This document shows positions 17,415 to 26,418 of a stretch of DNA of 64,000 bases, in pieces. Positions within the stretch are counted from its first letter, which is position 1. Each line of letters starts with the position of its first letter. The notes under the pieces are model-generated. The model was not told the origin of the DNA. It did no database searches and was given only the letters and a program-made list of their open reading frames with translations. The translations under genes were made by a program, and so were the position numbers. The stretch is from Novosphingobium sp. (GTDB lineage: Bacteria; Pseudomonadota; Alphaproteobacteria; Sphingomonadales; Sphingomonadaceae), in assembly GCA_017745295.1 (NCBI GenBank), contig JAGHZR010000017.1, forward strand, positions 1 through 64,000. The letters run 5' to 3'.

Positions 17415-17831
17415 ACGGCCCTTCGAACAGATTGCTCATGCAGTTTAGCAGCAGCAACGTTGCTCGACGATTCCGGCATTTCTCCTTCGATACACCCCCG
17501 ACCGGCAACATCTCGGAAATACCTATCGATCGATTGCGGAACGGGACTTTCAAAAGTCCGACTGTCCGCCGGTTTTCACCCGATGAGAACCGCTAAAATT
17601 TTAAAAAAATCATCACCGGTCACTATTTAACACAAATTCAACTCATCGCCACAAAGGCACGGCTCGGCCATTAAAGTCCCATTTTACAACGAAACAGGTC
17701 TAAGGGGCGCCCTCCCCGCTTGATGCCTCACGCGGCATCGCATCCTTCCTCGGCCGCTCGACGGCCGCGCCTCCCGCTCGGCGATAGTGGTGCCTTCCTG
17801 TGCGCCTGCCCGGGCGTGCACGGAGATAGAC
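17415..17831. other. 417-bp leader region of the MFS transporter
   Basis: No gene seen. It contains a nested inverted repeat: GGACTTT-CA-AAAGTCC at 17544-17559 inside GCGGA/TCCGC arms (17536-17540 and 17565-17569). An A/T-rich tract follows around 17590-17640. It is long enough for a promoter with an operator and a 5' leader. No known riboswitch was recognised. Confidence 0.45.
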
Positions 17832-19328
17832 ATGCACAATCCCGTTGCGCAACACGCGCAATTCGGCTGGTTCAAATCCCGCCGGGACCTGGCCATCGAC
17901 GATATAACAGTTGTAGATCGCTCTCAACTGAACCGCGCAGTCGGTGCCGCCGCTCTGGGCAATGCAATGGAGTGGTTTGACTTCGGCGTCTACGGCTACA
18001 TTGCCGTCACCCTGGGCCATGTCTTCTTTCCTGCAGGCAATCCGACAGTACAGCTTATCGCCACGCTGGCCACTTTCGCCGCGGCCTTCGTCGTGCGTCC
18101 GCTCGGTGGACTGGTCTTCGGCCCCCTGGGTGATCGCTACGGACGCCACAAGATCCTGGCGCTGACGATGGTGATGATGGCCCTCGGCACTTTCGCCATC
18201 GGCCTCATTCCTTCTTACGAACGCATCGGCATGGCTGCCCCCGTGCTGTTGCTTGTCGCCCGCCTCGTCCAGGGCTTCTCGACCGGCGGCGAGTACGGCG
18301 GCGCTGCGACTTTCATCGCCGAATACTCGACCGACCAGAAGCGCGGTATCATGGGCAGCTGGCTCGAATTCGGCACGCTCGGCGGGTATATCGCCGGCGC
18401 GGGAACCGTGACCGCCCTGCAGATGTCGCTCAGCGATGCGGACATGCTCGCCTGGGGCTGGCGCGTGCCGTTCCTGATCGCCGGACCGCTCGGCCTGCTC
18501 GGCCTTTACATGCGCCTCAAGCTGGAAGAAACGCCCGCCTTCCAGGCCTATAACGAACAGGTCGACGAGCGCGAAGCGGACCGCCCCAGCCTGTCCGACA
18601 TGTTCCGCCTGCACTGGCCCCAGTTGTTGAAGTGCATGGGACTGGTCCTGGTCTTCAACGTGACCGACTACATGCTGCTTACCTACATGCCCAACTATCT
18701 GACGGTGACGATGGGCTATGCCGAAAGCAAAGGCCTGCTGCTCATCATCCTGGTCATGCTGGTGATGATGCCGCTCAACGTGGTCGGCGGCCTGTTCAGC
18801 GATCGTCTGGGCCGCCGCCCAATGATTATCGGCGCCTGTGTCGCGTTGATGGTGCTTGCGGTTCCCAGCATGCTGCTGATCGGCTCGGGGAACGACGGCC
18901 TCATCTTCCTCGGCTTGATGACGCTGGGCATGGCGCTCGTCTGCTTCACCAGCTCGATGCCCTCCACGCTGCCCGCGCTGTTCTACACGCCGGTCCGCTA
19001 CAGTGCCCTGTCGATCGCCTTCAACGTGTCGGTCTCGCTGTTCGGCGGCACCACGCCGCTGGTGACGGCGTGGCTCGTCAGCCGCACCGGCGACCCGCTG
19101 GTCCCGGCCTATTACCTGATGGGCGCGGCGGCGATCGGCATCGTGACGATGCTGACCGTACGCGAGACCGCTGGCCTGCCGCTGCGCGGCTCGCCTCCGG
19201 CAGTGGAAAGCAAGGCAGAGGCCGTCGCCCTGCTGCGGAGCGATCAGGATATCACGGTCGATGATGCGATCCCGGCCATCACCCCCGCGGCACCCCAAGT
19301 CGCCCAGACGCGAATGGCTCTGACCTGA
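17832..19328 (+). CDS. MFS metabolite:proton symporter (ProP/MHS type)
   Basis: 498 aa from MHNPVAQHAQ, with CGGAG before the ATG. Twelve membrane helices. Typical features of the metabolite:H+ symporter group are GNAMEWFDFGVYGYIAV in helix 1, GDRYGRHKILALT in loop 2-3 and STGGEYGGAATFIAEYS. The closest characterised relatives are osmoprotectant and organic acid importers (ProP, KgtP, ShiA). The cytoplasmic C-terminal tail of about 50 residues is not an obvious ProP coiled coil, so an osmosensory role is not supported. It ends at a strong terminator. Confidence 0.87.
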   Translation: MHNPVAQHAQFGWFKSRRDLAIDDITVVDRSQLNRAVGAAALGNAMEWFDFGVYGYIAVTLGHVFFPAGNPTVQLIATLATFAAAFVVRPLGGLVFGPLGDRYGRHKILALTMVMMALGTFAIGLIPSYERIGMAAPVLLLVARLVQGFSTGGEYGGAATFIAEYSTDQKRGIMGSWLEFGTLGGYIAGAGTVTALQMSLSDADMLAWGWRVPFLIAGPLGLLGLYMRLKLEETPAFQAYNEQVDEREADRPSLSDMFRLHWPQLLKCMGLVLVFNVTDYMLLTYMPNYLTVTMGYAESKGLLLIILVMLVMMPLNVVGGLFSDRLGRRPMIIGACVALMVLAVPSMLLIGSGNDGLIFLGLMTLGMALVCFTSSMPSTLPALFYTPVRYSALSIAFNVSVSLFGGTTPLVTAWLVSRTGDPLVPAYYLMGAAAIGIVTMLTVRETAGLPLRGSPPAVESKAEAVALLRSDQDITVDDAIPAITPAAPQVAQTRMALT

Positions 19329-19350
19329 ACTTCAATACGGCATGACCAAC

Positions 19351-19388
19351 CCGGCCGGTTGTCCCAAGCGACAACCGGCCGGTCGCTT
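19351..19388 (+). terminator. Strong intrinsic terminator after MFS gene
   Basis: Perfect 13-bp stem (CCGGCCGGTTGTC and its complement, 19351-19363 and 19370-19382) with a 6-nt loop, followed by TCGCTTTT. Confidence 0.9.
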
Positions 19389-19469
19389 TTGCGCCGCAGT
19401 GCAACAAAAAGCGCTCTAGCGACGTTTTCGGGGGGCGTCGCATATTTCACGGACCCTGTTTTCGCTCTC

Positions 19470-21740
19470 ATGACCATGCACCGCCGCGCCGTTCTGTCGG
19501 GCATCCTCGGAGGGGCCGCTGCCTTCGGCCTGCCGCGCATCACGTTTGCCGCCGGTGAAGTCCAGCGCGTGGACGACCTGATCGCCCGCATGACGATCGA
19601 GGAAAAGGCCGGGCAGATGACCTGCCTCGCCGATGCCTTCCGCCCCTTCAACCCGCCCAATCCGCAAGCGGGTATCCAGGACGAAAAGCGCCTCTCGGAG
19701 GAAATCCGCAAGGGCCGGGTCGGCTGCCTGTTCAACGGTATCGGCGTGGCCGGAGCGCGCCGCGCGCAGGAACTGGCGGTCAAGGAAAGCCGTCTCGGTA
19801 TCCCGCTGCTCTTCGCGGGCGACGTCATCCATGGCCTCAAGACGATCTTCCCGGTGCCGCTCGCCGAAGCTTCGTCCTTCGATCCCGAACTCGCCCGGAG
19901 CACGGCGCGCGCCATGGCCGTGGAGGCGACCGCCGCCGGTCTGCACCTCACGTTCGCGCCGATGGCGGACGTCGCCCGCGACCAGCGCTGGGGCCGCGTA
20001 GTGGAAGGTTCCGGCGAGGACGTGACCCTCACCGCCCTGCTCTCGGCAGCCCGCGTACACGGCTTCCAGGGGCGGGACTTGCGGCGCGCGGACTCGCTGC
20101 TCGCCTGCCCCAAGCATTTCGCCGCCTACGGCGCTGTGGCGGGCGGACTGGAATACGGCAGCGTCGATATCAGCGACGAAACCCTGCGCGAAACCCACCT
20201 GCCGCCTTTCGCCGCCTCCTTCGCGGCGGGTGCCCTGACGACGATGGCCGCCTTCAGCGAGATCAACGGCGTCCCCGCAACGGCCGACCGCGCCCTGCTC
20301 ACCGATACCCTTCGCGGCGAGATGGAGTTCCGCGGCTTCGTCTTTTCCGATTACACCGCCGACGAGGAACTGATCGCCCACGGCTATGCCGAGGACGAAC
20401 GCGACGCCGCCCGCCTCGCCGTGCTGGCCGGGGTCGACATGTCGATGCAGAGCGGGCTTTACATCCGTTATTTGCCGGAACTTGTGAAATCCGGCGCCGT
20501 CCCGATGGGCACGGTCGATGTCGCGGTCCGGCGCATCCTCTACGTCAAGCTTGCCATGGGCCTGTTCGACAATCCCTGGCGCTCGCTGGATGAGGAAGCC
20601 GAGCGCACCCGCATCGCCACCCCCGCCCATCGTGCACTGGCGCGGGACGCCGCCGGTCGGTCCATCGTGCTGCTGAAGAACAGCGGCGTGCTGCCGATCG
20701 ATCCTTCGCAAGGGCAAAAGATCGCGTTGATCGGCCCCTTCGGCGAAGACCGGGACAACGTCTACGGTCCCTGGGCCTTCTACGGCGACCCCGGCAAGGG
20801 CGTGGACCTGGCCACCGGCCTGCGCGCCGCCCTGCCCGATGCGGCGAAGCTGGCCGTCGAACCCGGCTGCGGCATGGACGGTCCGATCGACGGCGGCATC
20901 GCCAGAGCGGTGGAAATCGCCAAATCTGCGGACATCGTGCTGCTGGCCATCGGCGAATCCCAGACCATGTCCGGCGAAGCGCAATCGCGCACGACGATCG
21001 AGATTCCCGCCGCCCAGCAGGCACTGGCAGACGCCATCGGGGCGACCGGCAAGCCGGTCGTCGTGCTGCTGCGCCATGGCCGCGCGCTCGCGCTGCACGG
21101 GAGTGTCGCCGATGCGCAGGCGATACTGGCCACCTGGTTTCTCGGTTCCGAAAGCGGCCATGCCGTTGCCGATGTCCTGTTCGGCACAGTAAATCCCTCG
21201 GGGAAGCTTCCCGTCAGCTTCCCCTGGGAATCCGGCCAGGAACCGTTCTTCTACGATCGCAAGTCTACCGGTCGTCCGGTCGTGGACAACCGCACCGAGT
21301 ATCGCGCCCGTTATACAACCACAGACAACAGCGCACGCTTCCCGTTCGGTCACGGATTGAGCTACACCGAATTCGTGCTCGACAATCTCAAGCTGTCGGA
21401 TAGCGCGATGCGCTGGGACGATACGGTGGAGATTTCTGTCCGGATCACCAACAAGGGCAGTCGTCGCGGCAGTGAAGTCGCCCAACTTTACATTCGCGAC
21501 CGAGTCGCCAGTCGTACCCGTCCCATTCGCGAATTGAAGGCCATGCAGCGCGTGTCCTTGTCTCCGGGGGAGAGCAGGACGATCCATTTCTCGCTGATCC
21601 GCAAGGATCTGGAATTTATCGGCCAGGGCAGCAAGCGGATTGCGGAGCCCGGCATGTTCGACATATGGGTGGGCCAGTCTTCGACCGGAGGACTGCACAC
21701 GCAGATCGAACTTTACGCTGCTGCACTGCCAAAAAACTGA
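19470..21740 (+). CDS. Glycoside hydrolase family 3 beta-glucosidase
   Basis: 756 aa. A twin-arginine-like signal (MTMHRRAVLSGILGG) precedes the mature enzyme. Domains in order are the GH3 TIM barrel (nucleophile D294 in FSDYTADEEL), the alpha/beta C-terminal domain (SIVLLKNSGVLPI) and a fibronectin-III-like domain (VEISVRITNKGSRRGSEVAQLYI), the BglX architecture. It should release glucose or xylose from short beta-linked oligosaccharides in the periplasm. The exact sugar is not deducible. The start could also be the ATG two codons later. Confidence 0.92.
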   Translation: MTMHRRAVLSGILGGAAAFGLPRITFAAGEVQRVDDLIARMTIEEKAGQMTCLADAFRPFNPPNPQAGIQDEKRLSEEIRKGRVGCLFNGIGVAGARRAQELAVKESRLGIPLLFAGDVIHGLKTIFPVPLAEASSFDPELARSTARAMAVEATAAGLHLTFAPMADVARDQRWGRVVEGSGEDVTLTALLSAARVHGFQGRDLRRADSLLACPKHFAAYGAVAGGLEYGSVDISDETLRETHLPPFAASFAAGALTTMAAFSEINGVPATADRALLTDTLRGEMEFRGFVFSDYTADEELIAHGYAEDERDAARLAVLAGVDMSMQSGLYIRYLPELVKSGAVPMGTVDVAVRRILYVKLAMGLFDNPWRSLDEEAERTRIATPAHRALARDAAGRSIVLLKNSGVLPIDPSQGQKIALIGPFGEDRDNVYGPWAFYGDPGKGVDLATGLRAALPDAAKLAVEPGCGMDGPIDGGIARAVEIAKSADIVLLAIGESQTMSGEAQSRTTIEIPAAQQALADAIGATGKPVVVLLRHGRALALHGSVADAQAILATWFLGSESGHAVADVLFGTVNPSGKLPVSFPWESGQEPFFYDRKSTGRPVVDNRTEYRARYTTTDNSARFPFGHGLSYTEFVLDNLKLSDSAMRWDDTVEISVRITNKGSRRGSEVAQLYIRDRVASRTRPIRELKAMQRVSLSPGESRTIHFSLIRKDLEFIGQGSKRIAEPGMFDIWVGQSSTGGLHTQIELYAAALPKN

Positions 21741-21892
21741 CGCTGCACTGCCGCAAACGACGCCGACGACGTTGCAAATCCCGAAATCTGGCCCTTTATG
21801 GACATTCCCTTCGGATTCTCCCTTTACTTACGACTGTATTGCCTTGATTGTATTAGAACCGATCGACTTTGGAATATCTGGAGGAAGATGCG

Positions 21893-22777
21893 ATGCCTGA
21901 TAATGAACAGAACGACCTCGCGCGGCTGACGGTTGACCTCCTGAGCGCTTATTTCGCCAACAACAGCGTGCCGAGCAGCGAACTGGCCGGCCTGATCGAA
22001 CAGACCCGTTCTGCACTGTCGGGCGATGCGACCTCCTCTGCCGGCGGCGAGCCGGTCCACACGCCTGCCGTTTCGATCGAGGAGAGCGTGGCCTCGCGCG
22101 ACCATATTCTCAGCCTTATCGACGGCAAACCCTACAAAAGCCTGAAGCGCCATCTGGCCAATAACGGCCTGACCCCGGCCGAATACCGCACTCGCTACGG
22201 TCTTCCCGGCGACTATCCGATGGTCGCTCCCACATATTCCGAGCACCGCCGCGCCGTAGCGCAGCGCATGGGACTTGGCGGCCGTCCGAACAAGGCCAAG
22301 GAACCCGCCGCGAAGACCGGGACCGAGAAGTTCGCCCCGTCCAAGGAAGCGGCACCCAAGGCAAAACCGGCACCCGAAAAGAAAGAGGCCGCGAAGCCCG
22401 CTGCCAAGGCGAAGCCGCGCAAGCGGTTCGCGCGCGATCCCAAGGTGGCTGAACAGCCCGCAGCCAACGCGTCGGGCGATGCCGCAGTCCAGGCTCCTGC
22501 GGCGGCACCCAAGGCCGCTCCTGCAGCGGCCGCCAAGGCGAAGCCGAAGACCGCAAGCAAGAACAGGAAGACTCCCGCCACTGCCAAGAGCGCAAGCCCT
22601 TCGCCATCCGCCGCGGCGCCGGCAACCACCTCCAGCGACGCGGCCTCCACGCCTGCGAATGCAGATAAGCCCAAGGCCGCCAGGAAGTCATCGCCCGCCA
22701 AGGCAGGTGCCAAGGCCTCCGGCGCAACCTCACGCCGCGCACCGGCCAAGCGCGAAACGACCGGCACGTCCGAATAA
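21893..22777 (+). CDS. MucR/Ros-like protein, degenerate zinc site, H1-like tail
   Basis: 294 aa, with GGAGGAAG upstream of the ATG. Residues 1-130 match the MucR/Ros family (LTVDLLSAYFANNSV, then YKSLKRHL, LTPAEYRTRYGLPGDYPMVAPTYSEHR). The usual zinc ligands are mostly missing: S74 replaces the first Cys, D77 the second, H87 is kept and the final His is lost. Zinc-free Ros/MucR homologues that still fold are known from Mesorhizobium. Residues 131-294 form a low-complexity Ala/Lys/Pro tail resembling histone H1 C-termini. This suggests a nucleoid-associated rather than operator-specific role (inference). The gene is monocistronic and ends at a hairpin. Confidence 0.82.
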   Translation: MPDNEQNDLARLTVDLLSAYFANNSVPSSELAGLIEQTRSALSGDATSSAGGEPVHTPAVSIEESVASRDHILSLIDGKPYKSLKRHLANNGLTPAEYRTRYGLPGDYPMVAPTYSEHRRAVAQRMGLGGRPNKAKEPAAKTGTEKFAPSKEAAPKAKPAPEKKEAAKPAAKAKPRKRFARDPKVAEQPAANASGDAAVQAPAAAPKAAPAAAAKAKPKTASKNRKTPATAKSASPSPSAAAPATTSSDAASTPANADKPKAARKSSPAKAGAKASGATSRRAPAKRETTGTSE

Positions 22778-22787
22778 ATGCAACGCA

Positions 22788-22819
22788 TCCGGCATGGCGG
22801 AAAGATCCGCCATGCCGGA
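22788..22819. terminator. Hairpin between convergent mucR-like and receptor genes
   Basis: Perfect 14-bp stem TCCGGCATGGCGGA with AAGA loop. A weak T-run (GGTTTCT) follows on the plus side. It ends one or both convergent transcripts. Confidence 0.75.
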
Positions 22820-22836
22820 GGTTTCTGGCTTCCGCT

Positions 22837-25380
22837 TCAGAACTTCAGGCCGAGCCGCGCGTAATAGAAACCGCCACTCAGCCCGAACGGCGCAAAATTA
22901 CCGTAAAGACCGGAGCCGTCGGCTGCGATGGCCCCGTGCCTGTCGGGATAGACATCGAATAGGTTGTTCGCCCCCACGGCGATGTCCAGTGCCTCGGTGA
23001 GTTGATAGCCGATTTCGGCATCGGCCACCCACTTCGCACCGAACCTGCGGTCGGAAGCCGCAAGGTTGCTAGACTCCGTATACGTCCCGTAGCGCGTCAC
23101 GCGCACGAGCGCGCGAAGCTTGTCGAGGGACCAGTTGCTCGACAGCACGACCTTGCTGCGCGGCAGTGCAGCCACCAGATCGCGTTGGGCCTGGCGACCG
23201 AACAAGGTGACATTGAGATTGCTCAACGCATCCGGGTTATCGATCACGTGAAGAATCTTGGTGCGGTTGTAGCTGTAGGCCGCATTGAGGCGGAACGTGC
23301 CCAGCGACGCCGTATCGAGCGTATATTCGCCCACCACGTCCACGCCGCGTGTGCGGGTATCGATAGCATTGGTGAAGAACTGGGCGCTATCCACGTCGTC
23401 GATACCGTTGGCGACAAGGATATTCTTGATCGCCGCGCCACCGTTTGAGGCCGTGCCGAGAAACTCGGTCTTCACGATACGGTCGTCGATGCGGATCTGA
23501 TAGGCGTCGATGGTCAGGCGGAACGGGCCGGTCTCGTAAGTCACGCCCGCCGTGAAATTGAGCGACTTCTCCGGCTTCAGGGGCTTTGCACCCAGGGCAA
23601 TGGCGGCTTCGCTGTTGACCGGCAGGAATTTCGAGACCGTCGAGACACGTTCGTCACCGATCAAGGTTACCGTGTTCTGGGTGGTCGAAAACGCCGTCTG
23701 CGCCAGCGACGGTGCCCGGAAGCCGGTATTGACGCCGCCGCGCAAGGCAAGCCCCCTCGCCAGTTCGACACGGGTCGAGGCCTTGGCGCTGAACGTATTG
23801 CCGGCACTGTCCGAATAGTGCTCGAAACGGCCGGCAAGCCCCAGGAACCAGCCCGGCGTCAGATCGGCCAAGAGATCGACATAGGCCGCCACGTTGTTGC
23901 GGCTGATCCTGGAGGCATCGGCCGGTGACGTGCCTGTGAACGAGACAAGCCCCGGCGAGGGCGAACGGCCGCCGTAGAGCTGGCCGAACGGCGTGCCGTC
24001 CGCCGGGATCACATAGCCGCCGTCACGGTAGGAATCCGGCTCGCCCGCGATATTCTGGAAGCGCTCCCAGCGATGCTCGACGCCCAGCGACAGACTAACC
24101 GGCTTGGCGAGACCAAGGTCCACGTCGCGGCTGAGATCGAGATTGTTGACCCAGAGATCCTGCTTCTGCCGCCCCATGAAGAAGCTGCTCTTGGAATTAG
24201 GCCCCAACGAAGGATTGAGCGTGTTGTCCGCGCCCAGCTTGACGTTGTCTCGCCCGAAGCTAGTTGAAAGATCGAGCGACCACCCGGCGAACTCGCTGCG
24301 AAGGCCGAGCGCGGCCTGCCAGTCCCACTCCCAAATCCGGCGATAGGCCTGGAAGCCCGCCGGATAGAGCTGCGGCAGCACCGAGGCTCCGGAAGTATTG
24401 GCCAGTCCACCATAGCCCGTCGCTGAAGCGAAATAGGCGCCGCGCGCGTCGTTGATGTCGCGATAGCTGAGGGTCGAGAAGGAGTAGAGCGTTGTGTCGT
24501 CGCCTACCGGCAGTTCGGCGTTGTAGCTGGTGTTGACGATCTTGTCGCGATTTGAACGGCCGTAGCCACCGGCGATGAGGTGGTTGGCATCGGCCTCCCG
24601 TGGGTCGGGCTGGCCGTTTACCAGCGGATAGACATAGGGCACCGGCTGGGCCGAGGAATCGGCGCGATCGTGGTACTTCGCCTCGATCGAGAAGCGTGCG
24701 AAGCCGCCGTCGCCCAGCGGCGTGCCGTAAGACCCGGCTATTTGCGCCAGCGCGCCGCCCTTGTCGTAAAGCTGGCCGCCCGTTACCGAGAATTCGCCGC
24801 CACGCGGGGCGTTGTCGAGAATGATGTTGATGACGCCGGAGATCGCATCCGAACCGTACTGCGCCGCGGCGCCGTCGCGCAGCACCTCTATCCGGCCGAC
24901 CGCGCTGGTGGGAATCAGGTCGATATCCACCGGGGTCGATCCCCCGGAAATGCGCGAGAGATTGTTGATGAGCGAGGTCGTATGGCGGCGCTTGCCGTTG
25001 ACGAGCACCAGCACGTAATCGCCGGAAAGACCCCGGATCGAGATCGGCCGCACACTCGCCGATGTACCGCCGCCGCCCAGCGCGGGCATGCTCAGCGACG
25101 GGATGATATTACCGAGGATTTCCTTGAGGCCGGTGCGGCCGGTGTTCTTCAGTTCCTGCGGACTGATGACATCGATCGGCACAGGGCTGTCGGCTACCGA
25201 ACGCTGGATGCGCCCACGCGCGCCGGTAACGACGATCGCTGCCCCCTCTGCATCCGCCGCCACGTTGTCAGACGCGGTTTCAGCGACGGGGGCTGCGTCC
25301 GCCGCGTCTTCCGCCCAAGCAGGTGAGATGGCGAGGAAGGAAACACCGGCAAGAAAACTGGATAATACGAACTTGTTCAC
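22837..25380 (-). CDS. TonB-dependent receptor of the organosulfur cluster
   Basis: About 847 aa from a GTG at 25380 (VNKFVLSSFLAGVSFLA), with a signal peptide ending PAWA. A plug domain follows (SPVPIDVISPQELKNTG, IRGLSGDYVLVLVNGKRRH, RIEVLRDGAAAQYGSDAISGVINI), then a 22-strand barrel closing with FYYARLGLKF. Such receptors import large or scarce substrates across the outer membrane using TonB energy. Position behind the sulfonate transport genes points to a sulfonate or sulfate-ester ligand. An ATG at 25425 would place a candidate operator inside the coding sequence, so GTG is preferred. Confidence 0.9.
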   Translation of the reverse strand: MNKFVLSSFLAGVSFLAISPAWAEDAADAAPVAETASDNVAADAEGAAIVVTGARGRIQRSVADSPVPIDVISPQELKNTGRTGLKEILGNIIPSLSMPALGGGGTSASVRPISIRGLSGDYVLVLVNGKRRHTTSLINNLSRISGGSTPVDIDLIPTSAVGRIEVLRDGAAAQYGSDAISGVINIILDNAPRGGEFSVTGGQLYDKGGALAQIAGSYGTPLGDGGFARFSIEAKYHDRADSSAQPVPYVYPLVNGQPDPREADANHLIAGGYGRSNRDKIVNTSYNAELPVGDDTTLYSFSTLSYRDINDARGAYFASATGYGGLANTSGASVLPQLYPAGFQAYRRIWEWDWQAALGLRSEFAGWSLDLSTSFGRDNVKLGADNTLNPSLGPNSKSSFFMGRQKQDLWVNNLDLSRDVDLGLAKPVSLSLGVEHRWERFQNIAGEPDSYRDGGYVIPADGTPFGQLYGGRSPSPGLVSFTGTSPADASRISRNNVAAYVDLLADLTPGWFLGLAGRFEHYSDSAGNTFSAKASTRVELARGLALRGGVNTGFRAPSLAQTAFSTTQNTVTLIGDERVSTVSKFLPVNSEAAIALGAKPLKPEKSLNFTAGVTYETGPFRLTIDAYQIRIDDRIVKTEFLGTASNGGAAIKNILVANGIDDVDSAQFFTNAIDTRTRGVDVVGEYTLDTASLGTFRLNAAYSYNRTKILHVIDNPDALSNLNVTLFGRQAQRDLVAALPRSKVVLSSNWSLDKLRALVRVTRYGTYTESSNLAASDRRFGAKWVADAEIGYQLTEALDIAVGANNLFDVYPDRHGAIAADGSGLYGNFAPFGLSGGFYYARLGLKF

Positions 25381-25418
25381 AAGAGCCCCCGAAGTCAGAA
25401 ACACGAGAGCTTCGTGCC

Positions 25419-25441
25419 ATTTCAATCAAATCAGTTGAAAT
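25419..25441 (-). promoter_or_regulatory. Inverted repeat ATTTCAA-N9-TTGAAAT before receptor
   Basis: Perfect 7-bp arms with 9-nt spacer. The TCAA-N9-TTGA core begins 42 bp upstream of the receptor GTG, and the same core and spacer recur upstream of the first gene of the cluster at 32040-32058. Confidence 0.55.
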
Positions 25442-25476
25442 TGAATTACCTTATCCCAAGATAAATTTTTCTTGAT

Positions 25477-26415
25477 TCAAGCATTCAGTACAAATGCGCC
25501 ATCAAGCGGCCTTACAGACTTCACTTCGCCAAACTTGCGAAATGTATCCAAAACGATCTGCTGATCGGAGATAACTCTATTATCGATCGGAACTCGAAGG
25601 CGGATATTCTTCTCCGCCGTGGCACGCGCAATAGCCGGAGGCAGGCCCGTTTCCTTCGCCAGTACCGCACCATATTCGTCTATATGACCCTTGGCCCATT
25701 CCAGCGCCCGCGCCTCACGCAGGAGGAAATCGCTCAATTGCTCGCGCTTGCTCGCAATCGCGCTGTCCGGAGCCACCTCGAAACCATAACCCTGCACGAA
25801 GTCATGACCGTCCACGACGATCCGGTCGCCTTCGGCCTGAGCCGCTGCGACATAGGGCATCCATGTCGACCATGCATCCACCGCGCCGCTCTGGAGCGCG
25901 GCACGGGAATCGCTGGGGGAAAGGAACACGATCTTCACATCCTCGGGCTTGAGACCCGAGGCAATCATCGAGCGGAGCACGAGATAGTGCCCCACGCTCC
26001 CCCGTGTCGTGGCGACACGCTTGCCCTTCAGGCCCTTGCCGTCACGCACCGGCGACTTTGCCGGCACGAGGATGGAAAGCGCGCCTTCCAGCTTCGTTTG
26101 CGTGCGCTGGGCACCCACCGCCTTGATCGGACTGCCCGCCTGATAGGCGAACTGAAACGGCGCATCGCCGACAAGTCCGAGGTCGACTGCGCTGCTGCCC
26201 AGCGCTTCGAGCAGGTTCTGCGCTGCCGGAAACTCCGACCACTCGACCCGATAGGGCGCTCCGTCCAGCGCGCCGGACGCCAGCATGAGCGACTTTGTGC
26301 CGCCCTTCTGGCTGCCGATGCGGAGCACCCGCGCATTTGCGCCAGCGCCCCGGCCGCAAGCGGCCAGGGCGACAGTCGCGGCAAGTCCCGCAAGCAGATT
26401 GCGTCTGTTCAGCAT
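25477..26415 (-). CDS. Sulfonate ABC transporter substrate-binding lipoprotein
   Basis: 312 aa. The signal ends in lipobox LAAC with C20, so it is probably a lipoprotein. The mature part is an SsuA/TauA-type periplasmic binding protein: LRIGSQKGGTKSLMLASG, DLGLVGDAPFQFAYQAG, GKRVATTRGSVGHYLVL and VDAWSTWMPYVAAAQAEG. It hands aliphatic sulfonates or similar to the SsuC/SsuB pair encoded at the start of the same cluster. The gene is 3 bp downstream of the TauD-type dioxygenase stop codon, clearly in one operon. Confidence 0.88.
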   Translation of the reverse strand: MLNRRNLLAGLAATVALAACGRGAGANARVLRIGSQKGGTKSLMLASGALDGAPYRVEWSEFPAAQNLLEALGSSAVDLGLVGDAPFQFAYQAGSPIKAVGAQRTQTKLEGALSILVPAKSPVRDGKGLKGKRVATTRGSVGHYLVLRSMIASGLKPEDVKIVFLSPSDSRAALQSGAVDAWSTWMPYVAAAQAEGDRIVVDGHDFVQGYGFEVAPDSAIASKREQLSDFLLREARALEWAKGHIDEYGAVLAKETGLPPAIARATAEKNIRLRVPIDNRVISDQQIVLDTFRKFGEVKSVRPLDGAFVLNA

Positions 26416-26418
26416 CGA

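Noticed and set aside
12001..17505. Shared 12-mer ACACCCCCGACC upstream of both the DAACS symporter (near 12000) and the MFS transporter (near 17490)
   Set aside because: Many 12-mers repeat by chance in 64 kb of GC-rich DNA. The copies are at different distances from the genes and are not symmetrical.
17544..17569. Nested hairpin in the MFS leader as a riboswitch
   Set aside because: The stem is short and no known aptamer core (TPP, cobalamin, SAM, glycine and others) could be matched by eye.
17865..17880. GGTTCAAATCCCGCC looks like a tRNA T-loop
   Set aside because: It lies inside the MFS gene (codons for WFKSRR), and no acceptor, D or anticodon stems can be built around it.
17700..19298. 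532-codon open frame on the minus strand
   Set aside because: Antisense to the MFS transporter, rich in His/Gln/Arg, no domain.
19416..21698. 760-codon open frame on the minus strand
   Set aside because: Antisense to the GH3 enzyme; no start signal and no family features.
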